From NCBI RefSeq assembly GCF_014217565.1, contig NZ_CP043661.1:5022001-5086000 (forward strand): 64,000 bases of DNA, given 5' to 3'. Below, one piece after another: positions 50,712-58,588 of this stretch (positions are counted from its first letter, which is position 1; each line of letters begins with the position of its first letter). Under the pieces are notes generated by a model, which worked only from the letters and a program-made list of their open reading frames with translations, was not told where the DNA came from and searched no databases. Source of the DNA: Kribbella qitaiheensis. GTDB taxonomy: Bacteria > Actinomycetota > Actinomycetes > Propionibacteriales > Kribbellaceae. Position numbers and translations under genes: made by a program.

Positions 50712-51380
50712 GTGAAGCTCCTTCTCACATCCGGAGGCGTTACGAACGAGAGCATCCGCGATGCGCTGGTCGATCTGCTGGGCAAGCCGATCTCCGAGTC
50801 CCAAGCGCTCTGCATCCCCACGGCGCAGTGGGGCCACCCGATGCTCGGGCCCGCCTCGGTGCGAAGCTTCGTCGCCGGCGAGCCTCCGTGGCACATGATG
50901 ACCAGCCTGGGCTGGGCGTCCTTGGGCGTCCTGGAGCTCACCGCGCTGCCCAGCATCGGCGAGGAGCGGTGGGTGCCGTGGGTCCGAGAGGCCGATGTGC
51001 TGCTGGTGGACGGCGGCGACGCGACGTACCTGTACCACTGGATGCGGCAGTCAGGGCTGTCGGAGGTCATCTCGTCGCTACCCGAGACGGTCTGGGTAGG
51101 GCTCAGTGCCGGCAGCATGGTGATGACACCGCGGATCGGTAACGACTTCGTCAACTGGCCTTCTGCGCCGGACGACCGCACGCTCGGAATGGTCGACTTC
51201 TCGATCTACCCGCACCTGGACCACGAGCTCATGCCGGGGAACACCATGGCCGACGCGGAAAGATGGGCCGCCGACATCGCAGGTCCGGCCTACGCCATCG
51301 ACGACCAGACCGCCATCAAGGTGACCGACGGCACCGTCGAGGTCATCTCCGAAGGGCACTGGAAGGCCTTCCCCGCATAG
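50712..51380 (+). CDS. peptidase E-like serine peptidase (family S51)
   Basis: 222 residues from GTG 50712 with GGGAGG 5 bases upstream. KLLLTSGGVTNESIRDALVD opens the protein, LLVDGGDATYLYHWMRQSGL follows near 100, and the nucleophile elbow is VWVGLSAGSMVMTPRIGNDF (Ser near 135). PHLDHELMPGNT carries the expected His. S51 peptidases cut Asp-X dipeptides or cyanophycin-derived peptides; actinobacterial members are often of unknown substrate. The frame extends 35 codons upstream into recombinase debris. Confidence 0.87.
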   Translation: MKLLLTSGGVTNESIRDALVDLLGKPISESQALCIPTAQWGHPMLGPASVRSFVAGEPPWHMMTSLGWASLGVLELTALPSIGEERWVPWVREADVLLVDGGDATYLYHWMRQSGLSEVISSLPETVWVGLSAGSMVMTPRIGNDFVNWPSAPDDRTLGMVDFSIYPHLDHELMPGNTMADAERWAADIAGPAYAIDDQTAIKVTDGTVEVISEGHWKAFPA

Positions 51381-51821
51381 CCGCCGACTGCTACCGGAGC
51401 CTCCCGGCGCCCCTCCTCTGCGTCGTACTGGACCGCCCAGGTCACCCACCGAGACTCTTTTCGGAGCTCAAGGGACCGCATGATCGATTCGGGGAGCTGG
51501 TGCGGCACACGCTTTGTTCGACCTGAAGCACCGATACCGGCAGCGGTCACGGGATCAGAGACAACCTCACTGGGCAATGGGTAGTGCAGACCTGCCTGGT
51601 GCCGCGGCCCACTGGCAGGCCGCTGTCCTGAGCCTGCGCTATGACGACCAGTGCGAGCGCCAGGATGACTGCGCTTGGTACCGAGATCCGCCCGTCCAAG
51701 TCGAGCTGCCCATCACGCCGCGAGGAACCGAGGCCGCGCTGCTGCACATCGCCGGATAGGCGTTGCGGTCATTTGCGGGAGGTCGGCGATTCTCCGATGG
51801 AGGAACCGCAGGTCAGAAGTG
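51381..51821. other. 441-bp stretch without convincing gene
   Basis: A plus-strand open frame at 51514-51759 (81 codons, with CERQDDCAWYRDPP) has no recognised family and no good ribosome-binding site. No other structure seen. It separates the peptidase gene from the tRNA genes. Confidence 0.35.
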
Positions 51822-51894
51822 TGGTCAGGGGCGGTCTCGAACCGCCGACCTTCCGCTTTTCAGGCGGACGCTCTACCAGCTGAGCTACCTGACC
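51822..51894 (-). tRNA. tRNA-Phe (anticodon GAA)
   Basis: 73 nt cloverleaf on the minus strand. Acceptor arms GGTCAGG/CCTGACC pair fully, D-arm GCTC..GAGC, anticodon stem CCGC/GCGG with loop CTGAAAA, T-arm with GGTTCGAGACC. Discriminator A; CCA is not encoded. Confidence 0.95.
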
Positions 51895-51947
51895 GGGAGA
51901 GAAATATGGCGGCGGTGTGTGGACACCCGCCGCCACTTCTCTCCTGG

Positions 51948-52021
51948 CGACCCAGACGGGACTCGAACCCGCGACCTCCGCCGTGACAGGGCGGCACGCT
52001 AACCAACTGCGCTACTGGGCC
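51948..52021 (-). tRNA. tRNA-Asp (anticodon GTC)
   Basis: 74 nt on the minus strand. Acceptor GGCCCAG/CTGGGTC with one G-U pair, anticodon stem CCGCC/GGCGG with loop CTGTCAC, T-arm GCGGGTTCGAGTCCCGT, discriminator G as usual for Asp. CCA is not encoded. Confidence 0.95.
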
Positions 52022-52080
52022 AGATTGCTCGACGATGCTACACCATCTTTCGAGCCTTACTGACATCGGTCTTTCGACCG

Positions 52081-52153
52081 TATCCCCAACGGGATTCGAA
52101 CCCGCGTTACCGCCTTGAAAGGGCAGCGTCCTAGGCCACTAGACGATGGGGAC
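52081..52153 (-). tRNA. tRNA-Glu (anticodon TTC)
   Basis: 73 nt on the minus strand. Acceptor GTCCCCA/TGGGGAT, D-arm with TCTAGTGGCCTAGGA, anticodon loop CTTTCAA, T-arm GCGGGTTCGAATCCCGT. First of the three tRNA genes in transcription order (Glu-Asp-Phe), each 53-60 bases apart and probably one transcript. Confidence 0.95.
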
Positions 52154-52235
52154 TCGGACCGCGGGAGCCGAAGCTCCAGGGACAGCCGTAAGCATAGAGG
52201 AGACCGGGCCGAGGTCCAAAACGAGTTCCTGACAA

Positions 52236-52320
52236 GGGCGTTCGGAGAGGGGAAGGCGGGGTGGGAAGCGGGCGTTCGGAGAGGGGAAGGCGGGTGGGAA
52301 GCGGGCGTTGGGAGGGGGGC
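52236..52320 (+). repeat. 33/34-bp purine-rich tandem repeat upstream of the tRNA genes
   Basis: Unit begins GGGCGTTCGGAGAGGGGAAG and ends GGGTGGGAAGC. Copy 1 at 52236-52269 (34 bp), copy 2 at 52270-52302 (33 bp, one G fewer) and a partial third at 52303-52320. Strong G/A strand bias. It lies 83 bp upstream of the tRNA-Glu 5' end. Confidence 0.85.
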
Positions 52321-52374
52321 ACGTGGTGCGCGGGGTGTGGGAGATCGGGCGCACTACGTGCCGGTTCGTAGGGA

Positions 52375-53123
52375 TCAGCTGCCGGGGGCGGTTGCGTCGG
52401 CGGTGATCTGGACGTCTGTGGCGTCGGGGCGGACCAGGTAGGGGAAGACTCGTTCGAAGTGGGCTGCGAAGAGCTTGGAGGATGCGGCCCTGCTGGCGGG
52501 CTCTCGGCGACGCCGAAGCCCCACAGGGCGCCCGGACGCGCTGGTTGGGCGTCCCGTGGTGATCGGGGAGTCGAAGCCGCAGTCGCCGATCTGGGCGAAC
52601 ATCTGGACGAGGTGCGAGACCCGCTTCCGCTGCCGGTTCTCGCCGGGTGCGTGGGTCAGGAAGTACGCGCTGAACGAGGCGGCCATCAGTTCCGTACGCC
52701 GGGTGGCTTCCGGCGCCGGCAGGTCGGACGCGAACAGCCCGTCCTGGTACTGGAGAACTCATGCCCGATGGTCGCCTGCGTGGTCACATCGGCCAGCCCG
52801 ACCTGGGCGAACCCGTCGAGCACGCCGTCGCCGACGATGATCCGGTCCGGCACCAGCCCGACGCCCGGGGTCGGGGCGCCCTCGGAGCTGTTCGCGTAGG
52901 CGTTGAAGGTGAAGATCGTGTGCGCGCGAATCGGTTCAGCTGTTGGCGTCGCCGGCGACATGCTCTCCGACGTCTTGATTTCGATGTTCGGGCTGTCGCC
53001 GTATTTCAAAGCCGCGCTGTTCACCTCGGTGGCGATGAAGTTCGCCGTGTTCAACGACACATCCGGCGCCTGGCCGTAGAGCGTCGTGAAGACCTTGGTG
53101 ACGCCGGGCCCGCGGGCGAGCAT
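52375..53123 (-). pseudogene. zinc-metalloprotease-like gene, inactivated
   Basis: Frame one (LARGPGVTKVFTTLYGQAP, GVGLVPDRIIVGDGVLDGFA, TTQATIGHEFS) reaches the first half of an HExxH zinc motif and then shifts. Frame two resumes with YQDGLFASDLPAPEATRRTE and MAASFSAYFLTHAPGENRQR, MFAQIGDCGFDSP. About 10 bases that should complete HEFSHH are missing at the junction. A further out-and-back shift (DHHGTPNQRVRA in the third frame) lies near 52500-52570. The N-terminal signal region is also gone. Multiple lesions make this a true pseudogene. Confidence 0.8.
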
Positions 53124-53154
53124 GCGCTGTGGAACACCTCACTACGCTGGCGGT

Positions 53155-53505
53155 GTGATCGAGATGAGCCGGCCGGACTTCGAGCTACTGGTGTCGGAGG
53201 CGCTCGACCAGGTGCCACCCGAACTGGCGGCCCTGATCGACAACGTCGCCGTCTTCGTCGAGGACGACGCCCCATCGAGCGATCCGCACCTGCTCGGCAT
53301 CTACGAGGGCATCCCGCTGACCGAGCGCGGTCACTACTACGGCGGCGTACTGCCCGACCGGATCACCATCTACCGCAACCCGACCCTGTCCATCTGCGTG
53401 ACCCACGAGGACGTCGTCGACGAGGTGAACATCACCGTCGTGCACGAGATCGCCCACCACTTCGGCATCGACGACGCCCGCCTGCATGCACTCGGCTACG
53501 GCTAA
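53155..53505 (+). CDS. minimal zincin-like metallopeptidase family protein
   Basis: 116 residues from GTG 53155 (or 113 from ATG 53164, MSRPDFELLV). Actinobacterial family with the constant blocks VSEALDQVPPELAALIDNVA, LLGIYEGIPLTERGHYYGGV, LPDRITIYRNPTL and the zinc motif VVHEIAHHFGIDDARLHALG near the C-terminus (HExxH...D). Cytosolic; its substrate is not known. Confidence 0.93.
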   Translation: MIEMSRPDFELLVSEALDQVPPELAALIDNVAVFVEDDAPSSDPHLLGIYEGIPLTERGHYYGGVLPDRITIYRNPTLSICVTHEDVVDEVNITVVHEIAHHFGIDDARLHALGYG

Positions 53506-53514
53506 TCTCAGCCC

Positions 53515-54171
53515 GTGCAGTCACCCTCACCGCAGACCAAGCTGCTCGGAGCCGCTGTGGCCTTCGCAGTACTGGTCGTCGGCGGTCTGATCATCCGGTA
53601 CGCCGGGTCGTCCACCGAGCAGACCGAGCAGACCGCGGACACCCCGACCCCTTCTGCCCAGTCCGTGCCGCCCGCCGAGGTGGTCCCTTCCCGCAACCCG
53701 CGTCGCGACCCCGATGTCGACGCGGGCACCCCGATCAACTACGGCGTGTTCGTCACGATCCCCGAGGGCTGGGAGCGGGACAGCTTCAACGGCATCAGGG
53801 TGACCTCGCGGGGGCGTGGCGCCGCGCAGATCACCGTGTCGAACCATCCGGTCCCGACCGCCGGCCTCTTGCGGCCTGACGCCGAGACCTTCACCGACAT
53901 GATGGTGCTGGAGAATCTGAAACTCGGAGCCGAGCAGCAGATCCCCGCACCCAACCTGAACACCTTCGATGCGGCCAGGATCAGCTTCACCAGCCACTAC
54001 GTCGAGGACGGCGTGACCTATCGGTTCGCCGGGGACTGCACGAGGTTCCGCGGTCTTCCCGCCGTCAACGACGTCAGCGTGAGCATCTGCTACTTCGCCT
54101 ACGCCGAAGACCTCGACGCCGTACGCGCCGAGGTGACCGCGATGACCGGGTCAGTGGCGCGCTCGATCTAG
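53515..54171 (+). CDS. membrane-anchored protein of unknown function
   Basis: 218 residues, GTG start 10 bases after the preceding stop. One N-terminal membrane helix (LLGAAVAFAVLVVGGLIIRY), a Thr/Pro/Glu linker, then an extracytoplasmic domain of about 140 residues opening with GVFVTIPEGWERDSFNGIRV. The pattern (V..P.GW, VTS, two Cys in DCTRF and SICYF) resembles the outer domain of the Ser/Thr kinase at 10539 (VEVPREWTQKS...), suggesting the same fold; similarity is weak. No function assigned. Confidence 0.7.
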   Translation: MQSPSPQTKLLGAAVAFAVLVVGGLIIRYAGSSTEQTEQTADTPTPSAQSVPPAEVVPSRNPRRDPDVDAGTPINYGVFVTIPEGWERDSFNGIRVTSRGRGAAQITVSNHPVPTAGLLRPDAETFTDMMVLENLKLGAEQQIPAPNLNTFDAARISFTSHYVEDGVTYRFAGDCTRFRGLPAVNDVSVSICYFAYAEDLDAVRAEVTAMTGSVARSI

Positions 54172-54213
54172 TGCGCCGCTATCGCTAACGGAACTTCTGA
54201 CACGGCGCACTAG
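54168..54213. terminator. convergent-gene hairpin containing both stop codons
   Basis: CTAGTGCGCCG and CGGCGCACTAG pair perfectly over 11 bp around a 24-base loop. The outer CTAG on each side supplies the stop codon of the gene on that side. Confidence 0.7.
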
Positions 54214-54941
54214 GAACGCTTGAAGAGCAGCTTCCAGGGCATCAGGGCCGACTCGATCTGGACCTGGAGGGTCATCTTCGAGGCGCCGATGGTGCGCTCC
54301 TCGAAGCGGATCGGGACCTCGGCGATCCGGAACCCACGGCGTACGGTCCGGTAGTTCATCTCGACCTGGAACGAGTATCCGTTGCTCTGGATCGAAGCCA
54401 CGTCGATCGCGCGCAGGGTGTCGGCCTTCCAGGCCTTGAATCCGGCCGTGGCGTCCTTCACGTGCAGCCGCAGGATCGTGTTCACGTAGACGTTCGCGAA
54501 CGCCGACAGCAGCCGCCGGTGCCAGGCCCACTCGGCCGCGGCGGATCCGCCCTCGACGTACCGGGAGCCGATCACCACGCCGGCGTCGGTCGTCCGGAGC
54601 GTCTCGACCATGATCGGGAGCACCGAGGACGGGTGGGACAGGTCGGCGTCCATCTGGATCACGATGTCCGCGTCCTCGGCCAGTGCCCGGCCGATGCCCG
54701 CGATGTAGGCGCGGCCGAGGCCGTCTTTCTCGGTCCGGTGCAGGACGGCGACCTGGTCCGGCGCCTTCGCGGCCAGCTCGTCGGCCACGTCACCGGTGCC
54801 GTCGGGGGAGTTGTCGTCCACCACCAGCATCCGCAGCCCGGGGAGCTGCAGATCCGACAGTAGGCCGGCTAGTACGGGCAGGTTGTCCCGCTCGTTGTAG
54901 GTCGGCACGACAACGATGATCTTGGAGGAGCTCTCGCCCAT
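54210..54941 (-). CDS. polyprenol-phosphate mannosyltransferase (DPM1-type GT2)
   Basis: 243 residues from ATG 54941, which has AAGGA 5 bases upstream; an ATG two codons earlier touches the AAGG. GT2 family: IIVVVPTYNERDNLPVLAGL, VVDDNSPDGTGDVADEL, VIQMDADLSHPSSVLPIMVE (DxD equivalent), GSRYVEGGSAAAEWAWHRRL and the C-terminal VPIRFEERTIGASKM. No membrane tail, as in actinobacterial Ppm1 catalytic domains. It makes polyprenyl-phosphate mannose for lipoglycans and protein mannosylation. Confidence 0.92.
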   Translation of the reverse strand: MGESSSKIIVVVPTYNERDNLPVLAGLLSDLQLPGLRMLVVDDNSPDGTGDVADELAAKAPDQVAVLHRTEKDGLGRAYIAGIGRALAEDADIVIQMDADLSHPSSVLPIMVETLRTTDAGVVIGSRYVEGGSAAAEWAWHRRLLSAFANVYVNTILRLHVKDATAGFKAWKADTLRAIDVASIQSNGYSFQVEMNYRTVRRGFRIAEVPIRFEERTIGASKMTLQVQIESALMPWKLLFKRS

Positions 54942-55043
54942 GGCCATCCTTCAGAAGCGGGGGGACACAGGACGCTACCAGTTGGTGGCGGCGGTCCGGG
55001 CGCACAGGGTTCGTCCGGACCGCCGCGCGGGCGGGTTGGATCC

Positions 55044-55631
55044 GATCAGCAGGCGGTCGCCCATTGGTCGACCAGCTCACTGACCAGGTGCAGCGCGACC
55101 AGGTGCATCTCCTGGATCCGGGCGGTTTCCTCGGCCGGTACGACGATCGCCAGGTCGGCCGCGGCCCGCCAGCGCGATCCCTCGGGTGGAGGTGAAGGCG
55201 ACCGAGCACGCCCCGCGCGAACGGGCCATCGCGAGCCCCTTCACCACTGTCGGAGACGTGCCGGAGGTGGTGAAGCCGATCACCATGTCGTTGGGTCGCG
55301 CGAGCGCTTCTACCTGGCGGGAGAAGACTTCGTCGTACGAGTAGTCGTTGGAGATGCAACTTGTCACGGCCGCATCGCCGACCAGGGCAACGGCGGGCAG
55401 CGGCCGCCGTTCCCGCAGGTACCGGCCGATGAGTTCTCCGACCAGGTGCTGGGCGTCGGCAGCGGATCCGCCGTTGCCGTACGTGTAGAGCACTCCGCCC
55501 GAGTCCAGTCGGCGGATGAGCTCGTCGGCGACCTGTTGGATCGCGTCGAGTTGGCTGTGCATCGCGTAGGCGACCTCGGCGTGTCGCTCGAGCTGCCTGG
55601 CGATGACTCGGTCCACATAAATTTGGGTCAT
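55044..55631 (-). pseudogene. SIS-domain phosphosugar isomerase (GmhA-like) with +1 frameshift
   Basis: About 150 residues in the first frame carry the SIS signature: LYTYGNGGSAADAQHLVGEL, LVGDAAVTSCISNDYSYDEV, VIGFTTSGTSPTVVKGLAMA, like sedoheptulose-7-phosphate isomerase. After SVAFTSTRG the frame becomes nonsense; removing one base in the CCC at 55179-55181 restores AADLAIVVPAEETARIQEMH and LVALHLVSELVDQWATAC with a stop at 55044. So the gene is complete but for one base. It follows the LacI gene by 24 bases, so the regulator may control it. Confidence 0.78.
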
Positions 55632-55655
55632 GTGGACGGTGGTACGCCAGTTTTG

Positions 55656-56687
55656 CTACTTGCGGGGAGCCGGTCCGGTAGATCCGCGCACAATTAGCCG
55701 GGGCGCGACCCTGATCGTGCGATGCCTGGCAGGCAATTCGTCCCGGATCCGGGCCAATAGCAATTGCGCACAGCTACGACCTATATCCACAGTGTGCTGA
55801 TCCACGGTGGTGATTCCGGGCTGGACCAGTGACATCCAAGGCACGTCGTCGTACGCCGCGAGGCTGATCTTGTGCGGAATTCGCAGCTTGCGGTGCTTGA
55901 TTTCGGCCAATGCGCCCTGTGCCAGCACGTTGTTCGCGGACAGGATCGCGGTGACGTGGTGGTCGTTCAGCAGCTCCCGGGTGCTTTCGCGGGCCGCCTC
56001 GGCGTCGAAGCTGGTGTAGACGATCAGGTCCTCGTCGAGATCAATCCCGGCGTGTTCGTGAGCTGCCCGGAATCCGGACAGCCGACCCGCTCCGGTGGAC
56101 CATTTCGTCTCATCGATCAAGAGGCCGATCCGCTCGTGCCCGAGCCCGATCAGGTGCTCGGTCAGCTCCTGCGCGCCCGCCTTGTTGTCGCTCAGGACGG
56201 CGTCGCAGCCGTTCCGGCCGAGTCGGCGGTCCGCGCAGACCACGTGGATGCCGTTGTCCTGCAACATCTTCGAGCAGCCCGCGGCGACCGGCGTCACGAT
56301 CACCCCGGCGACCTGCATCGCCAGCAGCGTCTCCGCCGCGTGCATCTCCTCGTCCGGGTCGCCGTTGTCGTTCACCAGGATCATCTGGTGGCCCTCGGAC
56401 CGCAGGACCTCTTCGACCCCGGCGGCCAGATCGGCGTAGAACGGGTTGCGCAGGTCGGAGATCAGTACGCCGATCGCCGTCGACGTCCGGCTGCGCAGGT
56501 TCCGGGCCATGTGGTTCGGGACGTAGCCGAGCCGCTGAGCTACCTCCTGGACCCGTTCGCGGACCTCGCGGGAGGCGTAACCACGGGTGTGCAGCGCGCG
56601 CGAAACGGTCGACGGGGACACCCCCGCCTCCCGGGCGACGTCCTGCACGGTCGGCCGGCTCGCTGGCTTTCTCGAATCCCCAGTCAC
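55656..56687 (-). CDS. LacI-family transcriptional regulator
   Basis: 343 residues. The helix-turn-helix is TVQDVAREAGVSPSTVSRAL, followed by the hinge RSRTSTAIGVLISDLRNPFY. Periplasmic-binding-type ligand domain with VNDNGDPDEEMHAAETLLAM, VVCADRRLGRNGCDAVLSDN and the end GITTVDQHTVDIGRSCAQLL. It binds a sugar or phosphosugar effector; the downstream SIS gene is the likely target. The start ATG lies at 56687. Confidence 0.93.
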   Translation of the reverse strand: MTGDSRKPASRPTVQDVAREAGVSPSTVSRALHTRGYASREVRERVQEVAQRLGYVPNHMARNLRSRTSTAIGVLISDLRNPFYADLAAGVEEVLRSEGHQMILVNDNGDPDEEMHAAETLLAMQVAGVIVTPVAAGCSKMLQDNGIHVVCADRRLGRNGCDAVLSDNKAGAQELTEHLIGLGHERIGLLIDETKWSTGAGRLSGFRAAHEHAGIDLDEDLIVYTSFDAEAARESTRELLNDHHVTAILSANNVLAQGALAEIKHRKLRIPHKISLAAYDDVPWMSLVQPGITTVDQHTVDIGRSCAQLLLARIRDELPARHRTIRVAPRLIVRGSTGPAPRK

Positions 56688-56740
56688 GCGGTCATCGTAG
56701 GGCCCAGGCCACCTTCCAGTACCCGTCCTGGCCCGAGTGG

Positions 56741-58579
56741 CTACTGGGAATCCATCGGTTCCATCGTGAGAAGGGCACCTCGCTGCCGCCCGTCAGGGCC
56801 GCGCAGAGCGCTGCAGATGAGCCGTACCGTGATCGCCCGACCGCGCCGGTTGACCGCCTCCAGCCGCGCCTCACTGGCCTTCTCCGGCTCGTTGAGCGCG
56901 TCGCGGATCAGCGGCCGCAGTACGTCGGCAGGCAGCCCGACATCCAGGTTGAGCAGGTGCCGGCCCTCGGCCTCGTCGCTGCGGACGCCCCACAGCTCCT
57001 GGGCGGCGGCGTTCCAGGCGAGCACCAGCATCTCGAGGTCGACCACGATCACCCCGGCCGTGAACGCGGTCAGAACGGACTCGAGGAAGTCGTTCGCGTC
57101 GTTCAATTCCGTACTACGTTCGCGCAGCGCCTCGTTGATGATCTGCAGTTCGTCGTTCGCCGACTGCAGTTCCTCGTTCATCGTCTCGAGTTCCTCGTTG
57201 GTGGACTGGAGTTCCTCGTTGGTGGTCTCCAGCTCCTCCACGGTCGACTGGAGCTCCTCGTTCGTGGTCTCCAGCTCCTCATTGGTGGACTGGAGTTCGG
57301 CGTTGGTGCTCTCCAGTTGCCGGTTCGCCCGGTCGATCTCCATCCGCAGCCCGCGGGTCGCGCTGACGTCGTGGAAGACCACCGATACGCCGAGCAGGTC
57401 GGTCCCTTCGGTCACCGGGTTGAGGTGCACCTCGAACCAGTGCACGACCCCACCGGGCCGGCCGAACTCGACCTCGGAGATCCGGACCGGCTTGCGCTCG
57501 GCGAACACCTGGTCCAGGTATTTGCGCAACGCCAGCGGCTGGTAGGAGACCTCCAGCTCGCGGATCGGCCGGCCGAGGTCGCGCCTGGTCAGGCCGAACA
57601 GGGCCGCCGCCTGATCGCTCTGCATCACCAGCGTGTCGTCTGTACCGATCACCAGCTGGGCGATCGGGCTCGCGGCGAAGGCGTACTCGTGCAGCCGCTC
57701 GGTCGGCCGCTCGTGCTCGGTCGGAGCAGGGGTGGTGCGGCCGGCGGCCACCCGCCGGTTGGCCACCCGCCGGAAGATCCGCTGCTTCAGGTCGATCGGC
57801 TCGAACAGCCGGGTCCGGCCGAGCAGCATCTCGGCCCGGCCCAGGAAGAGCACCCCGCGCGGAACCAGCGCGAAGTGGAAGCGGTTCAGCATCCGCTGCT
57901 GGGTCTCGGCGTTGAAGTACATCAACGTGTTGCGGCACAGCAGCAGATCCACCCGGGAGATCGGCGCGTCCTGGACCAGATCGTTGCGCCCGAAGATCAC
58001 CGTCCGGCGCAGCTCCGGATGGAAGACGTACCGGCCGTCGCGGAGTTCGAAGTACTTCGCCCGCAGGTCGGCGGGCACGCCCTCGAGCTCGGCCTCCGGG
58101 TACGACGCCTGCCGGGCCTGGGCGAGCGCGTCGTCGTCGATGTCGGTGGCGTAGATCTTCACCTGTTTCAGGTAGTTGTCCAGGCCGAGCTCCTCGGCCA
58201 GCAGGATCGCCAGCGTGTAGGCCTCCTGGCCGGACGAGCAGCCGGTGCTCCAGGCCCGGAGCGGGTCACCCGGGCTCCGCTCGGTGAGCAGGGCTGGAAT
58301 CACGTCGGTCCGCAGCACCCGCCAGGCCGCCGGGTCGCGGAAGAAGCTGGTGACGTTGATCAGGATCGTGTTGAACAGGGCGGTGAACTCGGCGGCGTCG
58401 ACCTGCAGCAGATCGAGGTACTCGTGGTAGTCGCCGACCCCGACCTGATCCATCCGGTGCCGGATCCGGCGGACCAGGCTGGTCCGCTTGTAGCCGCTGA
58501 AGTCGAAGCCGCGGGACTCGCGGAGATAGTCGAGCAGGGCCTCGAAGTCCGCCTGCTCGTCCGTGGCGGGGGTGGTCAC
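56741..58579 (-). CDS. CheR-type methyltransferase with coiled coil and PAS domains
   Basis: 612 residues. N-terminal CheR helical and SAM domains: DFSGYKRTSLVRRIRHRMDQ, ITLINVTSFFRD-type block NTILINVTSFFRDPAAW, RAWSTGCSSGQEAYTLAILL, KIYATDIDDDALAQAR and DLLLCRNTLMYF. From about 300 a PAS domain (YAFAASPIAQLVIGTDDTLV), then a repeated coiled coil of the form ELQSTNEELETTNEELQSTV over about 80 residues, then a second PAS (ILTAFTAGVIVVDLEMLV-type). It is the CheR half of orphan CheB/CheR systems. Last gene of the four-gene operon. Confidence 0.9.
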   Translation of the reverse strand: MTTPATDEQADFEALLDYLRESRGFDFSGYKRTSLVRRIRHRMDQVGVGDYHEYLDLLQVDAAEFTALFNTILINVTSFFRDPAAWRVLRTDVIPALLTERSPGDPLRAWSTGCSSGQEAYTLAILLAEELGLDNYLKQVKIYATDIDDDALAQARQASYPEAELEGVPADLRAKYFELRDGRYVFHPELRRTVIFGRNDLVQDAPISRVDLLLCRNTLMYFNAETQQRMLNRFHFALVPRGVLFLGRAEMLLGRTRLFEPIDLKQRIFRRVANRRVAAGRTTPAPTEHERPTERLHEYAFAASPIAQLVIGTDDTLVMQSDQAAALFGLTRRDLGRPIRELEVSYQPLALRKYLDQVFAERKPVRISEVEFGRPGGVVHWFEVHLNPVTEGTDLLGVSVVFHDVSATRGLRMEIDRANRQLESTNAELQSTNEELETTNEELQSTVEELETTNEELQSTNEELETMNEELQSANDELQIINEALRERSTELNDANDFLESVLTAFTAGVIVVDLEMLVLAWNAAAQELWGVRSDEAEGRHLLNLDVGLPADVLRPLIRDALNEPEKASEARLEAVNRRGRAITVRLICSALRGPDGRQRGALLTMEPMDSQ

Positions 58580-58588
58580 GCGGTCACG

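Noticed and set aside
51514-51759. 81-codon ORF next to the tRNA genes
   Set aside because: No recognisable domain and no good ribosome-binding site; not listed as a gene.
51822-52153. Integration att site at the 3' end of tRNA-Phe
   Set aside because: I searched by eye for a second copy of its 3' end around the integrase remnant and saw none.
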